From contig NZ_FNHG01000003.1 of NCBI RefSeq assembly GCF_900103475.1, positions 1 to 64,000 of the forward strand: DNA of 64,000 nucleotides, in the 5' to 3' direction. Made by a program: the position numbers and the translations under genes. Origin of the DNA: Maricaulis salignorans (GTDB lineage Bacteria > Pseudomonadota > Alphaproteobacteria > Caulobacterales > Maricaulaceae). Shown here one piece after another: positions 18,281-27,121 of the stretch (the first letter of the stretch is position 1; the number at the start of each line of letters is the position of its first letter). The notes beneath the pieces are model-generated. The model did no database searches. It was not told where the DNA came from and saw nothing but the letters and a program-made list of their open reading frames with translations.

Positions 18281-19285
18281 ATGGCCGCCAAGCGCAAAAC
18301 CACCCCGACGACCGTTAAAGCCGCAGGCAAGGACCAGCTGCTGAAATACTACTCCGAAATGCTGATGATGCGGCGTTTCGAGGAAAAGGCGGGCCAGCTC
18401 TACGGCATGGGCCTGATTGCCGGTTTCTGCCATCTCTATATCGGGCAGGAAGCCGTCGTCGTTGGCGTCCAGGCGGCGCTCGAAGAGGGCGACCAGGTCA
18501 TCACCGGCTATCGTGATCACGCTCACATGCTCGCCTGCGGCATGGACCCCAATGGGGTCATGGCCGAACTGACCGGGCGCGCCGGCGGCTATTCGCGCGG
18601 CAAGGGCGGTTCAATGCACATGTTCTCTCGCGAGAAGCACTTCTATGGCGGCCACGGCATTGTCGGGGCCCAGGTCGCGCTCGGCACCGGTCTCGGTTTC
18701 GCGGATCGCTACAAGGATAATGGCAAGATCTCGGTCGCCTATTTTGGTGATGGCGCGGCCAATCAGGGCCAGGTCTATGAGAGTTTCAACATGGCCCAGC
18801 TCTGGCGTCTGCCCGTGGTCTATGTGATCGAGAACAACCAGTACGCCATGGGCACCTCGATCGGTCGCGCCTCCTCGGAGACCAAGCTGCACAAGCGTGG
18901 TGCCTCCTTCGGTATCCCCGGGGTTGAAGTCGACGGCATGGATGTCGAGGCCGTGCGCGCTGCTGCCGAAACCGCTGTTGCGCATGCCCGTTCCGGTGAG
19001 GGCCCGATCATCCTGGAAATGAAAACCTATCGCTATCGCGGCCACTCCATGTCGGATCCGGCCAAATACCGCACGCGTGAGGAAGTCGACGACATCCGCA
19101 GCCATCACGATCCGATTGATCTGATCAAGAAGCGCCTGATCGAAGGCGGTCACGCGAATGAGGATGATCTCAAGGCGATCGATAAAGAGGTGAAGGCCGT
19201 GGTCAATGCCGCCGCCGAATTCGCCAAGACCTCGCCGGAGCCCGATCCGAGTGAATTGTGGACCGACGTGTTGTTGGAGGCATGA
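18281..19285 (+). CDS. pdhA: Pyruvate dehydrogenase E1 component, alpha subunit
   Basis: The thiamine-diphosphate E1 alpha chain, which acts with PdhB to decarboxylate pyruvate and acetylate the lipoyl arms of PdhC. It is 334 residues. Motifs are YYSEMLMMRRFEEKAGQLY, GFCHLYIGQEAV, GYRDHAHML, GGSMHMF, the ThDP/Mg motif from FGDGAANQGQVYE to IENNQYAMGTS, and the phosphorylation-loop region TYRYRGHSMSDPAKYR. ATG at 18281 is chosen by homology, although its ribosome site is weak. It is the first gene of the pdh cluster. Confidence 0.97.
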   Translation: MAAKRKTTPTTVKAAGKDQLLKYYSEMLMMRRFEEKAGQLYGMGLIAGFCHLYIGQEAVVVGVQAALEEGDQVITGYRDHAHMLACGMDPNGVMAELTGRAGGYSRGKGGSMHMFSREKHFYGGHGIVGAQVALGTGLGFADRYKDNGKISVAYFGDGAANQGQVYESFNMAQLWRLPVVYVIENNQYAMGTSIGRASSETKLHKRGASFGIPGVEVDGMDVEAVRAAAETAVAHARSGEGPIILEMKTYRYRGHSMSDPAKYRTREEVDDIRSHHDPIDLIKKRLIEGGHANEDDLKAIDKEVKAVVNAAAEFAKTSPEPDPSELWTDVLLEA

Positions 19286-19287
19286 GC

Positions 19288-19698
19288 ATGACCCCGCAAG
19301 TGAAGCATTTTCTCGAAAACTGGCACACCGCCGTGCGCAATCGCGACCGTGCCCTGCTCGAATCCATCGTCGCGGAAGGCTGCGAGCTGCACTCGCCGGT
19401 CGTCTGGAAACCCTCCAATGACAAGCACTACATCCTGCACATCCTGATGGGGGTGATCGCGATCGTCGAGGATTTCGACTACCGCCAGGAATGGGTCGAC
19501 GGCAATGAGGTCATCCTCGAATTCACCGGCAAGGTCGATGGTATGGGCCTGGTCGGCTTTGACCGCATCACCATCGATGATGAGGGCAAGATGGCGCGGA
19601 TCGAGGTTTTGATCCGTCCGCTCAACACGCTGATCGAATTCGCCAACCGCATGCGCACCCACGCCCTGCGCTACAAGCCGGAAGCGGCCAATCATTAA
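19288..19698 (+). CDS. NTF2/SnoaL-like protein inside the pdh operon
   Basis: A 136-residue protein with the NTF2-like cone fold: an N-terminal helix pair (VKHFLENWHTAVRNRDRALLESIV), then a curved sheet with LHSPVVWKPS, EVILEFTGKVD and GFDRITIDDEGKMARIEVLIRPLNTL. SnoaL-like members may be enzymes or binding proteins; the function here is unknown. GGAGG stands 7 bases before the ATG at 19288 and 1 base before another ATG at 19282 that overlaps the pdhA stop, so 19288 is preferred. Placement between pdhA and pdhB means certain co-expression with E1. Confidence 0.75.
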   Translation: MTPQVKHFLENWHTAVRNRDRALLESIVAEGCELHSPVVWKPSNDKHYILHILMGVIAIVEDFDYRQEWVDGNEVILEFTGKVDGMGLVGFDRITIDDEGKMARIEVLIRPLNTLIEFANRMRTHALRYKPEAANH

Positions 19699-19736
19699 GC
19701 GCCTTGTGCGCTCCGAGACCTGACAGGAATTGACCG

Positions 19737-21104
19737 ATGTCGATTGAAATCCTCATGCCCGCCCTTTCGCCAACCATGGAAGAGGGCACGCTGGCCAAGT
19801 GGAATATCAAGGAGGGCGACAGTGTCACCTCCGGCATGGTGATCGCCGAGATCGAAACCGACAAGGCGACGATGGAAGTCGAAGCCGTCGAGGAAGGCGT
19901 CGTCGCCAAGCTGCTGGTGGCCGAGGGCACCGAGAATGTGAAAGTCAATGCCGTGATTGCGATTCTGGCTGAAGAGGGCGAGGACGCGAGTGCTGTAGAG
20001 GCAGCTCCCGAGACCAAGGCGGCCCCGGCACCCGCCGCCGAACCTGCTGCTGCGGCACCGGCCCAGGCTGGACCTGCCGCGCCTGCCATGCACGACCCTG
20101 AAACCCCCGCCGGCACCAAGATGATCTCCACCACCGTGCGCGACGCCCTGCGCGACGCCATGGCCGAGGAAATGCGCCGCGACGACACCGTCTTCGTGAT
20201 GGGTGAGGAAGTCGCTGAATACCAGGGCGCCTACAAGGTCACCCGCGGCCTGCTCGATGAATTCGGTGCCCGCCGGGTGGTCGACACCCCGATCACCGAG
20301 CATGGATTTGCCGGCCTCGGCGTCGGTGCGGCCTTCAACGGTCTTCGCCCCGTGGTTGAATTCATGACCTTCAATTTCGCCATGCAGGCGATTGACCACA
20401 TCATCAATTCCGCCGCCAAGACGCTCTACATGTCCGGCGGCCAGATGGGTTGTCCGATCGTGTTCCGCGGCCCCAATGGCGCCGCCAGCCGCGTTGGCGC
20501 CCAGCACAGCCATGATTACTCGTCCTGGTATGCCAATGTGCCAGGTTTGAAAGTCGTCGCACCCTATGATGCCGCCGACGCCAAGGGCCTGCTCAAGGCC
20601 GCGATCCGCGACCCCAATCCGGTCGTCTTCCTCGAGCATGAGATGGTTTATGGCGAGAGCTTCGATGTGCCCGATGTCGAGGACTGGATCGTCCCGATCG
20701 GCAAGGCCAAAGTGCGCCGCGAGGGCACAGACGTCACCATCACCGCACATAGCCGCATGGTCGGGTTTGCGCTCAAGGCGGCCGAGATCCTGGCCGATGA
20801 GGGCATTTCCGCCGAAGTGATCGATCTGCGCACCCTGCGTCCGCTCGACACCGATACCGTGGTGGCCAGCGTCAAGAAAACCAATCGCATCGTCTGCGCC
20901 GAAGAGGGCTGGGGCCGGATGGGCGTCGGGGCCGAAATCGCCGCCGTCGTCACCGCAGAGGCTTTCGATTATCTCGATGCGCCGCCAGCGCGCGTGCACC
21001 AGAAAGACGTGCCTTTGCCCTATGCCGGCAATCTGGAAAAACTCTCGCTTCCCGGCGTTGAAGACATCCTGCAGGCGGTGAGGGCCGTCTGCTACGCGGA
21101 GTAG
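19737..21104 (+). CDS. pdhB: Pyruvate dehydrogenase E1 component, beta subunit with N-terminal lipoyl domain
   Basis: The E1 beta chain, 455 residues. Residues 1-80 are a lipoyl domain ([16 protein letters not shown], with the lipoylated Lys in [11 protein letters not shown]). An Ala/Pro linker follows (about 85-125), then the transketolase-like pyrimidine domain ([33 protein letters not shown]) and the C-terminal domain. A lipoyl domain on E1 beta is a known alphaproteobacterial arrangement. The lipoyl domain is very similar to that of pdhC in this cluster, suggesting a local domain duplication. Confidence 0.97.
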   Translation: MSIEILMPALSPTMEEGTLAKWNIKEGDSVTSGMVIAEIETDKATMEVEAVEEGVVAKLLVAEGTENVKVNAVIAILAEEGEDASAVEAAPETKAAPAPAAEPAAAAPAQAGPAAPAMHDPETPAGTKMISTTVRDALRDAMAEEMRRDDTVFVMGEEVAEYQGAYKVTRGLLDEFGARRVVDTPITEHGFAGLGVGAAFNGLRPVVEFMTFNFAMQAIDHIINSAAKTLYMSGGQMGCPIVFRGPNGAASRVGAQHSHDYSSWYANVPGLKVVAPYDAADAKGLLKAAIRDPNPVVFLEHEMVYGESFDVPDVEDWIVPIGKAKVRREGTDVTITAHSRMVGFALKAAEILADEGISAEVIDLRTLRPLDTDTVVASVKKTNRIVCAEEGWGRMGVGAEIAAVVTAEAFDYLDAPPARVHQKDVPLPYAGNLEKLSLPGVEDILQAVRAVCYAE

Positions 21105-21108
21105 GGCG

Positions 21109-21531
21109 ATGACGACAACACCAGCCAAGAAACCCCGCCACGGCGGCTGCCATTGCGGTGCGGTGCGCTTTGCGGCCATCCTGCCGGATAATGTCGTGGC
21201 GCTGTCGTGCAATTGCTCGATCTGCGCCAAGACCGGTTTCATCCATGTCATCACGCCGGGCGCGGATTTCCGCATCATGCACGGCGAGGACATGCTGACC
21301 GAGTATCGCTTCAACACCGGCACGGCGAAGCATTATTTCTGCCGCCAGTGCGGCGTGGAAGCCTTCAACGTGCCGCGTTCGCATCCCGATGACTGGTCGG
21401 TCAATCTACGCTGTTTCGACGCTGACGCGGCTCTGCTGCCGCGCTTCCAGGAATTCGACGGCGCCAATTGGGAAGCCAATATCGCGAACATCAATCCAGA
21501 ACGGGCCCCCGACGGGGCCAATGACGCCTGA
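21109..21531 (+). CDS. GFA/CENP-V-type zinc protein
   Basis: A 140-residue protein of the glutathione-dependent formaldehyde-activating (GFA)/CENP-V family. It binds two zinc ions through cysteines seen in GGCHCGAVRF, SCNCSICAKTGF and FCRQCGVEAF. The original enzymatic claim for the family is disputed, so the function is left open. It lies 4 bases after pdhB and 15 before pdhC, so it is translated from the pdh transcript. Such an insertion between E1 beta and E2 genes is unusual. Confidence 0.85.
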   Translation: MTTTPAKKPRHGGCHCGAVRFAAILPDNVVALSCNCSICAKTGFIHVITPGADFRIMHGEDMLTEYRFNTGTAKHYFCRQCGVEAFNVPRSHPDDWSVNLRCFDADAALLPRFQEFDGANWEANIANINPERAPDGANDA

Positions 21532-21546
21532 GGCGAGGACCACACC

Positions 21547-22863
21547 ATGTCGATCGAAATCACCATGCCCGCCCTGTCGCCAACGATGGAAGAGGGCATT
21601 CTCGCCAAATGGCACGTCAAAGAGGGCGACAAGGTCGAGAGCGGCATGGTCTTGGCCGAGATCGAGACCGACAAGGCGACGATGGAAGTCGAGGCCGTCG
21701 ATGAGGGCGTGATCGGCAAGATTCTGGTCGCCGAGGGCACCGAGAATGTGAAGGTCAATGCCGTGATCGCCATTCTGCTCGAAGAGGGCGAGGATGCCAG
21801 CGCGATGGATAAACCCGCTGCTGCGCCTGCCGCCGACGCCCCCTCCGTCCCGGATCAAGTCCGGGACACCTCCCCCGCAAGCGGGGGAGGACAAAAGGCG
21901 GCCCCTGCTTCGTCTTCCCCCACGCGTGGGGGAAGTGGCCACGAAGTGGCCGATGGGGGCGACCGCCTGAAAGCTTCCCCGCTCGCCAAGCGCATCGCCG
22001 CCGACAAGGGCCTCGACCTGGCCGCGATCAAGGGCTCAGGCCCGCACGGGCGTATCGTCAAGCGCGATGTCGAGAACGCCCAGCCGGGCGCCGCCAAGCC
22101 GGCGAGCGCACCCGCTGCCGCACCGGTCGAGATCGATCACGACGCGCCACTGGCGCGCTATGGCATCGCCGCCGACCGCTATGACGTCGTCAAGGCCGAT
22201 GGCATCACCAAGATTGCCGCCAAACGGCTGTCGGAAAGCTTCCGCGATATCCCGCACTTCCCGCTCAATGTCGATTGCCGCATCGACGCGCTGCTCGATT
22301 TCCGCAAGCGCATCAATGAGGCGGCCGGCGAGGAGGTGAAGGTTTCGGTCAATGATATCCTGATCAAGGCCGCCGGCCTGGCGCTCAAGAAAGTGCCCGC
22401 GGCGAACGCCTCCTGGATCGAGGATGGCCGTATCGCCCTGCACAAGCATGCCGATGTCTCGATGGCCGTGGCGATCGAGGGCGGGCTGATCACGCCGATC
22501 ATTTTTGACGCCGACACCAAGGGCCTGGTCCAGATCTCCACCGAGAGCAAGGATCTCGCGGCGCGTGCCCGGACCCGCAAGCTCAAGCCGGAAGAATTCC
22601 AGGGCGGCACCTTCTCGCTGTCCAATCTGGGCATGTTCGGCATCCAGTCCTTCTCCTCCATCATCAACCCGCCCCAGGGCATGATCCTCTCGATCGGCGC
22701 CGGCGAACAACGTCCGGTGGTTACCAATGGCGCGCTGGCGATCGCTACCGTGATGACGGTGACGCTGACCTGCGATCACCGCGTTGTGGATGGCGCGACA
22801 GGGGCGAAATGGATCGCGGCGTTCCGGACGTTTGTTGAAGACCCGATGACGATGTTGATGTGA
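21547..22863 (+). CDS. pdhC: Dihydrolipoamide acetyltransferase (pyruvate dehydrogenase E2)
   Basis: The E2 core of the pyruvate dehydrogenase complex, 438 residues. It has a lipoyl domain at 1-80 (Lys in [11 protein letters not shown]), a linker, a peripheral-subunit-binding domain ([22 protein letters not shown], about 142-175) and the catalytic acetyltransferase domain ending in [13 protein letters not shown] with the active-site His. The linker at about residues 99-139 is odd. It is coded by three palindromic hairpins typical of intergenic repeats and reads as Ser/Gly/Pro-rich filler, so a repeat element has apparently been absorbed in frame. Confidence 0.96.
   Translation: MSIEITMPALSPTMEEGILAKWHVKEGDKVESGMVLAEIETDKATMEVEAVDEGVIGKILVAEGTENVKVNAVIAILLEEGEDASAMDKPAAAPAADAPSVPDQVRDTSPASGGGQKAAPASSSPTRGGSGHEVADGGDRLKASPLAKRIAADKGLDLAAIKGSGPHGRIVKRDVENAQPGAAKPASAPAAAPVEIDHDAPLARYGIAADRYDVVKADGITKIAAKRLSESFRDIPHFPLNVDCRIDALLDFRKRINEAAGEEVKVSVNDILIKAAGLALKKVPAANASWIEDGRIALHKHADVSMAVAIEGGLITPIIFDADTKGLVQISTESKDLAARARTRKLKPEEFQGGTFSLSNLGMFGIQSFSSIINPPQGMILSIGAGEQRPVVTNGALAIATVMTVTLTCDHRVVDGATGAKWIAAFRTFVEDPMTMLM
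21847..21951. repeat. Palindromic repeat element inserted in frame within pdhC
   Basis: Four hairpins lie in tandem inside coding sequence: GTCCCGGA/TCCGGGAC (21847-21867), CCTCCCCCGC/GCGGGGGAGG (21869-21890), CTTCCCCCAC/GTGGGGGAAG (21914-21935) and GGCCAC/GTGGCC (21937-21951). The sequence style is that of intergenic palindromes. No stop or frameshift is introduced, and it falls exactly in the flexible interdomain linker. Confidence 0.85.
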
Positions 22864-23465
22864 TGCTGCCGCCTTCGAGCAAGCCGACCGGCATTGGTCT
22901 GATGACCAGCCTGGCCTGCCTGTGTGTGATCGCTCTGGGCCTGGGAGGATGCACATCAGCGGCTCGGCCAACAGCGCCGCGCATGGGCAATATCGCTGTC
23001 TATCAGGGTGCGTGGATTTCCCAGGATGGAAACCGGCAATTGTCTGTCGAGCGGGTGGATGCCGATTGGGGCTATTGGAGCGCTCGGATCGAGCGCCCTG
23101 GACATACTGACGAGGACGCGATCCGGGCACGCTGTGCTCATCAGGATGTTCTGACCTATAGCGGCCCGGATATTTCGATATGGAGTTGCAGCGCCGAGCC
23201 TGCCGGTGGCATCGCAGGGGACCGTGCGGACCGCGTGGGCTATTATTCGGCCGCCGGGTTTGAGCGGGCGGGCATCCCTCGTTACGCCCGGGGCAGTTTC
23301 GCCGTGTTCTCCGTCCGCCCGGACGGGCCGGAAACCGTGATCTATCTGGCGCCGCCCGAAGATGGCACTTTCTTCTCCGAATATTGGGAGCTGGATGCCT
23401 CAGGCTCGATCACCGGGTATATGTCCGGCTATTGGTACCAAATGGAAGGACTGCCGCCGTCATGA
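22863..23465 (+). CDS. Putative lipoprotein, function unknown
   Basis: A 200-residue protein with a signal peptide ending in a lipobox (ALGLGGC, lipidated Cys near residue 30). The mature part is rich in Trp and Tyr (NIAVYQGAWIS, DWGYWSARIE, GYMSGYWYQM), suggesting a small beta-barrel or lipocalin-like fold, but no family is recognised. The ATG overlaps the pdhC stop as TGATG (a GTG three bases earlier is the alternative). It is followed by another overlap (ATGA) with the thioesterase gene, so all three are translationally linked. Confidence 0.65.
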   Translation: MLPPSSKPTGIGLMTSLACLCVIALGLGGCTSAARPTAPRMGNIAVYQGAWISQDGNRQLSVERVDADWGYWSARIERPGHTDEDAIRARCAHQDVLTYSGPDISIWSCSAEPAGGIAGDRADRVGYYSAAGFERAGIPRYARGSFAVFSVRPDGPETVIYLAPPEDGTFFSEYWELDASGSITGYMSGYWYQMEGLPPS

Positions 23466-24244
23466 CCCAATCCGCCCAACTCGGCGAAATCCGCCATGTC
23501 GATCTGGTCCAGCCCAACCAGGCCAATCATCTGGGCAGTTATTTCGGCGGCGCCGCGATGGCGCAGATGGACAAGATCGCCTCGCTGGTCGCCGCCCGCC
23601 ATGCGCGGCGTCCCTTTGTCACCGCCTCGTGTGACCGGATCGATTTTCGCGCGCCGGTGTTTGTCGGCAATCTGATCGAGCTGACCGGGCGGGTGAACCT
23701 CGTCGGGCGCACCTCGCTCGTGGTCGATGTCGAGCTCTCCGCCGAGGATATGACCACCGGCGAACGCCATATTTGCACGCAAGGCGGCTTCACCATGGTC
23801 GCCCAGGATCGCAAGACGAATCCGGCCCGCCTGCCGCCGGCACCCGACAGGCTGATTGATTTCGCCGCCTCGCCAGCGGGTTCGGCGCGCGTGCTCGAAC
23901 TCGTCTTCCCGGGCGACACCAATTCGCTGGGCCAATTACTCGGCGGCAATGCGATGTCGCTGATGGGCAAGGCGGCGCAGATCGCCGCGTCGCGCCATAC
24001 GCGCAGCCAGGTCGGCATGGCCGCGTCCAACAAGATTGATTTCATTGCCTCGACACTCGAAGGCGAATTGCTCGATGTCACGGGGCAAGTGGTCTCGGTC
24101 GGGCGCACCTCGATGCGTGTCGCCGTCCGGGCCGACGCGGAAAACCTGATGTCCGGCGAGCGTCGTCTGGTCGGTGAAGCGGAATATGTGATGGTGGCGC
24201 TGGACGAGGCGGGCCGCCCGACGCCGGCCAGGCCGCTCGGCTAG
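23462..24244 (+). CDS. Acyl-CoA thioesterase with two hotdog domains
   Basis: A 260-residue protein made of two tandem hotdog folds (about 5-120 and 140-250), as in cytosolic acyl-CoA thioester hydrolases of the BFIT/ACOT7 class. Each half carries a matching core: NQANHLGSYFGGAAMAQMDK with RIDFRAPVFVG, and DTNSLGQLLGGNAMSLMGK with KIDFIASTLEG. Hydrolysis of acyl-CoA to CoA and free acid is the family role; chain length is not predictable. ATG at 23462 overlaps the lipoprotein stop. The gene ends on a CTAG shared with the convergent oxygenase. Confidence 0.85.
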   Translation: MTQSAQLGEIRHVDLVQPNQANHLGSYFGGAAMAQMDKIASLVAARHARRPFVTASCDRIDFRAPVFVGNLIELTGRVNLVGRTSLVVDVELSAEDMTTGERHICTQGGFTMVAQDRKTNPARLPPAPDRLIDFAASPAGSARVLELVFPGDTNSLGQLLGGNAMSLMGKAAQIAASRHTRSQVGMAASNKIDFIASTLEGELLDVTGQVVSVGRTSMRVAVRADAENLMSGERRLVGEAEYVMVALDEAGRPTPARPLG

Positions 24245-24921
24245 ATCGCCGCGATCGGCAGCACCTTGGCCTGCAGCGCCGGGGCGCGGGCCAGATCATT
24301 GCATCGGTGCCAGCCCGCAATCGAAAAACGCGGGGCGAGGGCGGGGGTCACCTCGTGCGGGATCTCTTCGCTGAGGAAGACGGCGAAGGTGCCAAATTCC
24401 GGAATGATATCAGTGATCACGCTGTCATCGCTCTCGTCATAGAGCCGCAGCAACCCGCCATCACCCGCCTGCCAGCCCGGATTGAGGTACAGGACCGAGG
24501 ACAGGATGCGGTTGCGCGCGCCACGAAAACTGTCGAGATGCTTGCGATAGAAACCGCCCGGCTCATAGACGGCATAGTGCGCCTCAAAGGAGAATAGGCC
24601 GAGCGCCAGGCGCTGGTTGAGCTGCAGGCGCAGGCTTTCCGCAAAGTCGAGCCAGCCGCGCTGGGCGGGGCTGGAACCGTCAAACCAGCGCGTCTTGTCG
24701 CGCCGGATCTCGCGCACCAGTTCATGGTCGCTGGCACGGCCGACTCCCGCCCGGCGAAGCTCATCCTCCTGCCACAGCATCACGGCTTCTTCGCGCAGCG
24801 CTGTGAGGAGGGCGGTATCGCCGAGGCTCTGTTGTGACCAACCCTGACGGGTGAGGTCCGCGCACAGGCCGGCCGCGTCGAAGGCCGGAAGTCCGGACGG
24901 AAGGATCGTGTGCAGGCCCAA
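24241..24921 (-). CDS. 2-oxoglutarate/Fe(II)-dependent oxygenase (SM-20/prolyl hydroxylase-like)
   Basis: A 226-residue protein whose C-terminal half shows the double-stranded beta-helix of Fe(II)/2OG dioxygenases. The metal His and Asp are in YEPGGFYRKHLDSF, then ILSSVLYLNPGW, the second His in EEIPHEV, and the 2OG-binding Arg in RFSIAGWHR. Substrate may be a protein residue, as in SM-20 relatives, but this is inference. The only start before the domain is a TTG at 24921 without a clear ribosome site, so the N-terminus is uncertain. It is convergent with the thioesterase. Confidence 0.8.
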   Translation of the reverse strand: MGLHTILPSGLPAFDAAGLCADLTRQGWSQQSLGDTALLTALREEAVMLWQEDELRRAGVGRASDHELVREIRRDKTRWFDGSSPAQRGWLDFAESLRLQLNQRLALGLFSFEAHYAVYEPGGFYRKHLDSFRGARNRILSSVLYLNPGWQAGDGGLLRLYDESDDSVITDIIPEFGTFAVFLSEEIPHEVTPALAPRFSIAGWHRCNDLARAPALQAKVLPIAAI

Positions 24922-25062
24922 GGTGAAGCGGTCCGATAACAGGGAGTGCGGCGCTTAGGCCCGCGCCTCATCGCGGTCAATCAAATTGTGTGACAGCGCG
25001 CGACTTGCGTCGTTCGCCACCACGCGGGATTGTGACGCAACAAGATACGAATCGGAGTGCCC

Positions 25063-25434
25063 ATGCCCGTAGAAGCAATTTCCCTGGTGGCAAAACATGC
25101 CCTGTTTGACGATGTATGGGCGCCCAAGCGGGTCGCGAAACTCGACAATTACGAGGTCAAGCTGGCCAAGGGGACGGGTAGTTTCGACTGGCACGCGCAT
25201 CTCGATGCCGACGAGCTTTTCCTGGTGACGCGAGGCAATTTACGCATCGAGATTGAGGAGCAGCTTCCCGTCATTCTTGGGCCCGGCGAGCTATGCGTCA
25301 TCCCGAAAGGCGTGCGCCACCGTCCGGTCTGTCTGACCGATGAGGTGCATCTGATGCTCCTCGAGAAGGCCGGTATCGTGAATACCGGCGATAATCCCGA
25401 CAGTGACCTGACCCAGACGATCGAGGATCTCTGA
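25063..25434 (+). CDS. Cupin-domain protein
   Basis: A 123-residue single-domain cupin. Motif 1 is WHAHLDADELFLVTRG, with two His and a Glu as metal ligands, and motif 2 is PGELCVIPKGVRHRP, supplying the last His, so a metal-binding site looks complete. Small cupins range from sugar isomerases to dioxygenases and sensors, and nothing specifies this one. ATG at 25063 follows GGAG; a GTG at 25057 is possible. It lies 63 bases upstream of the HD-domain gene on the same strand, so the two may form an operon. Confidence 0.82.
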   Translation: MPVEAISLVAKHALFDDVWAPKRVAKLDNYEVKLAKGTGSFDWHAHLDADELFLVTRGNLRIEIEEQLPVILGPGELCVIPKGVRHRPVCLTDEVHLMLLEKAGIVNTGDNPDSDLTQTIEDL

Positions 25435-25496
25435 TCGGCACTTGAACCGGCGCGGCGGCGCGGGCAGTCTGGTCCTCATTCACGGGAGGATGCAGC

Positions 25497-26084
25497 ATGG
25501 ATGACGCTTCGGGGCCGCAGGCCAAATTCCGCGCCATGGAAGAGGGCACGGCTGAAGACTGGGCCGCGATTGCCGGCGCTTTCGGACCCTTTGCGGCGGC
25601 TTTGCCGGAGCGTGTCCTGGCGCATTTGCGTCTGCTCGACGGTGATTATGGCGGCTTTCCAATCGACCGGCTGCAACACTCGCTCCAGACCGCGACGCGG
25701 GCCCATCGTGATGGCCGTGACGAGGAATATGTCGTGATGGCGCTGCTGCACGATATCGGCGACACGCTGGGCAGCTATAATCACCCCGATATTGCCGCCG
25801 CCATCCTGGCGCCCTTCCTGTCGGAGGAGAATAACTGGATCGTCGCCAAGCACGGGATTTTCCAGGGCTATTATTTCTTCCACCATCTCGGCATGGACCG
25901 GGATATGCGCGAGCAATTCCGCGACCATAAGTATTTCGCGGCCTGTCAGGAATTCTGCGAGACATACGATCAGGCCGCCTTTGACCCTGACTATGTCAGC
26001 GAGCCGCTGGAGTTTTTCGAGCCGATGGTGCGCCGGGTGATGGCCGCGCCGAAGCGCTCCATCTATGCCGAGGCACTGGAATAA
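25497..26084 (+). CDS. HD-domain protein (PhnZ-like, predicted phosphohydrolase or di-iron oxygenase)
   Basis: A 195-residue single HD-domain protein resembling COG4341. Candidate metal ligands are His61 (LQHSLQTATRA), His85-Asp86 (LLHDIGD), His119 (AKHGIF), nearby His129/130 and Asp158 (ETYDQAAFD). The 24-residue spacing from the first His to the HD pair is like that of PhnZ. In that group the site can hold two irons and oxidise C-P or C-N substrates; others are nucleotide hydrolases. No phosphonate genes are nearby. GGGAGGA before the ATG fixes the start. Confidence 0.75.
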   Translation: MDDASGPQAKFRAMEEGTAEDWAAIAGAFGPFAAALPERVLAHLRLLDGDYGGFPIDRLQHSLQTATRAHRDGRDEEYVVMALLHDIGDTLGSYNHPDIAAAILAPFLSEENNWIVAKHGIFQGYYFFHHLGMDRDMREQFRDHKYFAACQEFCETYDQAAFDPDYVSEPLEFFEPMVRRVMAAPKRSIYAEALE

Positions 26085-26984
26085 TCAGGCGAGATTGAAA
26101 CGCGCCAGCGCCTTCTCGGCAATCGCCTCGCCATGCTCCTGAACGAAATGCCCGGCCTCGGTGACTTCCAGGGCAGGCGGACAATTGCGGATCTGCCGTT
26201 GCAACCATTGCATTGCCGGCGGACCGAGGACCGGGTCCTGCATGCCGATGGCCATAAAGCTCTCGCCAGCCCACTTATTCTGCCAGAAATCCAGCGCTGC
26301 CTGGCCGGTTTTGACGCCGTCCATGTCGGGGCGCGTCTGCACCAGCGCCGGGAAGCGGCGCACACCGGCCTTGTAGCTGTCATCGGGGAAGGGGGCGTTA
26401 TAGGCCGCGGCCTCGGCATCGCTCATCCCCGGTGTGGAGCGTTTCATCAGCTTGCCGACATCGAAGCCGGGCGTATTGGCGACATAATCGCGCCAGGCAT
26501 CAAAGCCGGGCCCGGCGGCCTGACCGATGCCGATCGAGGTATTCATCACGATCAGGCGGGTGAAGCGTTCGGGGTAATCCATCGGCAGGGTCAGTCCGAT
26601 GAGGCCGCCCCAATCCTGGCAGACCAGGCAGACATCAGCCAGGTCGAGCCGTTCAATCAGGGCCTTCACCGAATTGCGGTGGAAGTCAAAAGTGTAGTCG
26701 GCATCCTCGATCGGTTTGTCGGAGCGCCCGAAACCGAAGAAATCCGGCGCGATCACCCGCGCGCCGGCGGCGAGGAAAGCCGGAATCATCTTGCGGTAGA
26801 GATAGGCCCAGCTCGGCTCGCCATGCAGACACAGGAAGGTCGGCGCGCCGTGTCTCGGCCCTTCATCGACATAATGCATGCGCAGGCCGTGATAACCGGG
26901 CAGATCGTCAATATAGTGCGGCGGGTATGGCCAGTCGGGGAGCGACCGGAAGCGTTCATCGGGGGTTCTCAGGCTCTTGATCAT
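26085..26984 (-). CDS. Haloalkane dehalogenase-type alpha/beta hydrolase
   Basis: A 299-residue alpha/beta hydrolase strongly resembling subfamily I haloalkane dehalogenases, which cleave carbon-halogen bonds by water. The oxyanion motif is HGEPSW (54-59). The nucleophile Asp124 with halide-binding Trp125 is in VCQDWGGLIG, matching DhlA numbering. The catalytic acid is probably the Asp in AIGMQDPVLG, and the His is in EAGHFVQEH. ATG at 26984 follows GGAGAG. Epoxide hydrolases share the fold, but the His-Gly-Glu-Pro and Asp-Trp pairs favour dehalogenase. It is convergent with the HD gene with no gap. Confidence 0.82.
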   Translation of the reverse strand: MIKSLRTPDERFRSLPDWPYPPHYIDDLPGYHGLRMHYVDEGPRHGAPTFLCLHGEPSWAYLYRKMIPAFLAAGARVIAPDFFGFGRSDKPIEDADYTFDFHRNSVKALIERLDLADVCLVCQDWGGLIGLTLPMDYPERFTRLIVMNTSIGIGQAAGPGFDAWRDYVANTPGFDVGKLMKRSTPGMSDAEAAAYNAPFPDDSYKAGVRRFPALVQTRPDMDGVKTGQAALDFWQNKWAGESFMAIGMQDPVLGPPAMQWLQRQIRNCPPALEVTEAGHFVQEHGEAIAEKALARFNLA

Positions 26985-27121
26985 GGCGGCGCTCTCCAAG
27001 GTTTGAGGCAGGATAACCGCTCCGGGGCGAGGATTGCCAGCATTGATCCAGCGCCCGCCAGCTGCTAATGGGCTGACAGCGCTTGAAGAATTATTTCGTA
27101 TCCAAATAAAGGGGTTTCCCG

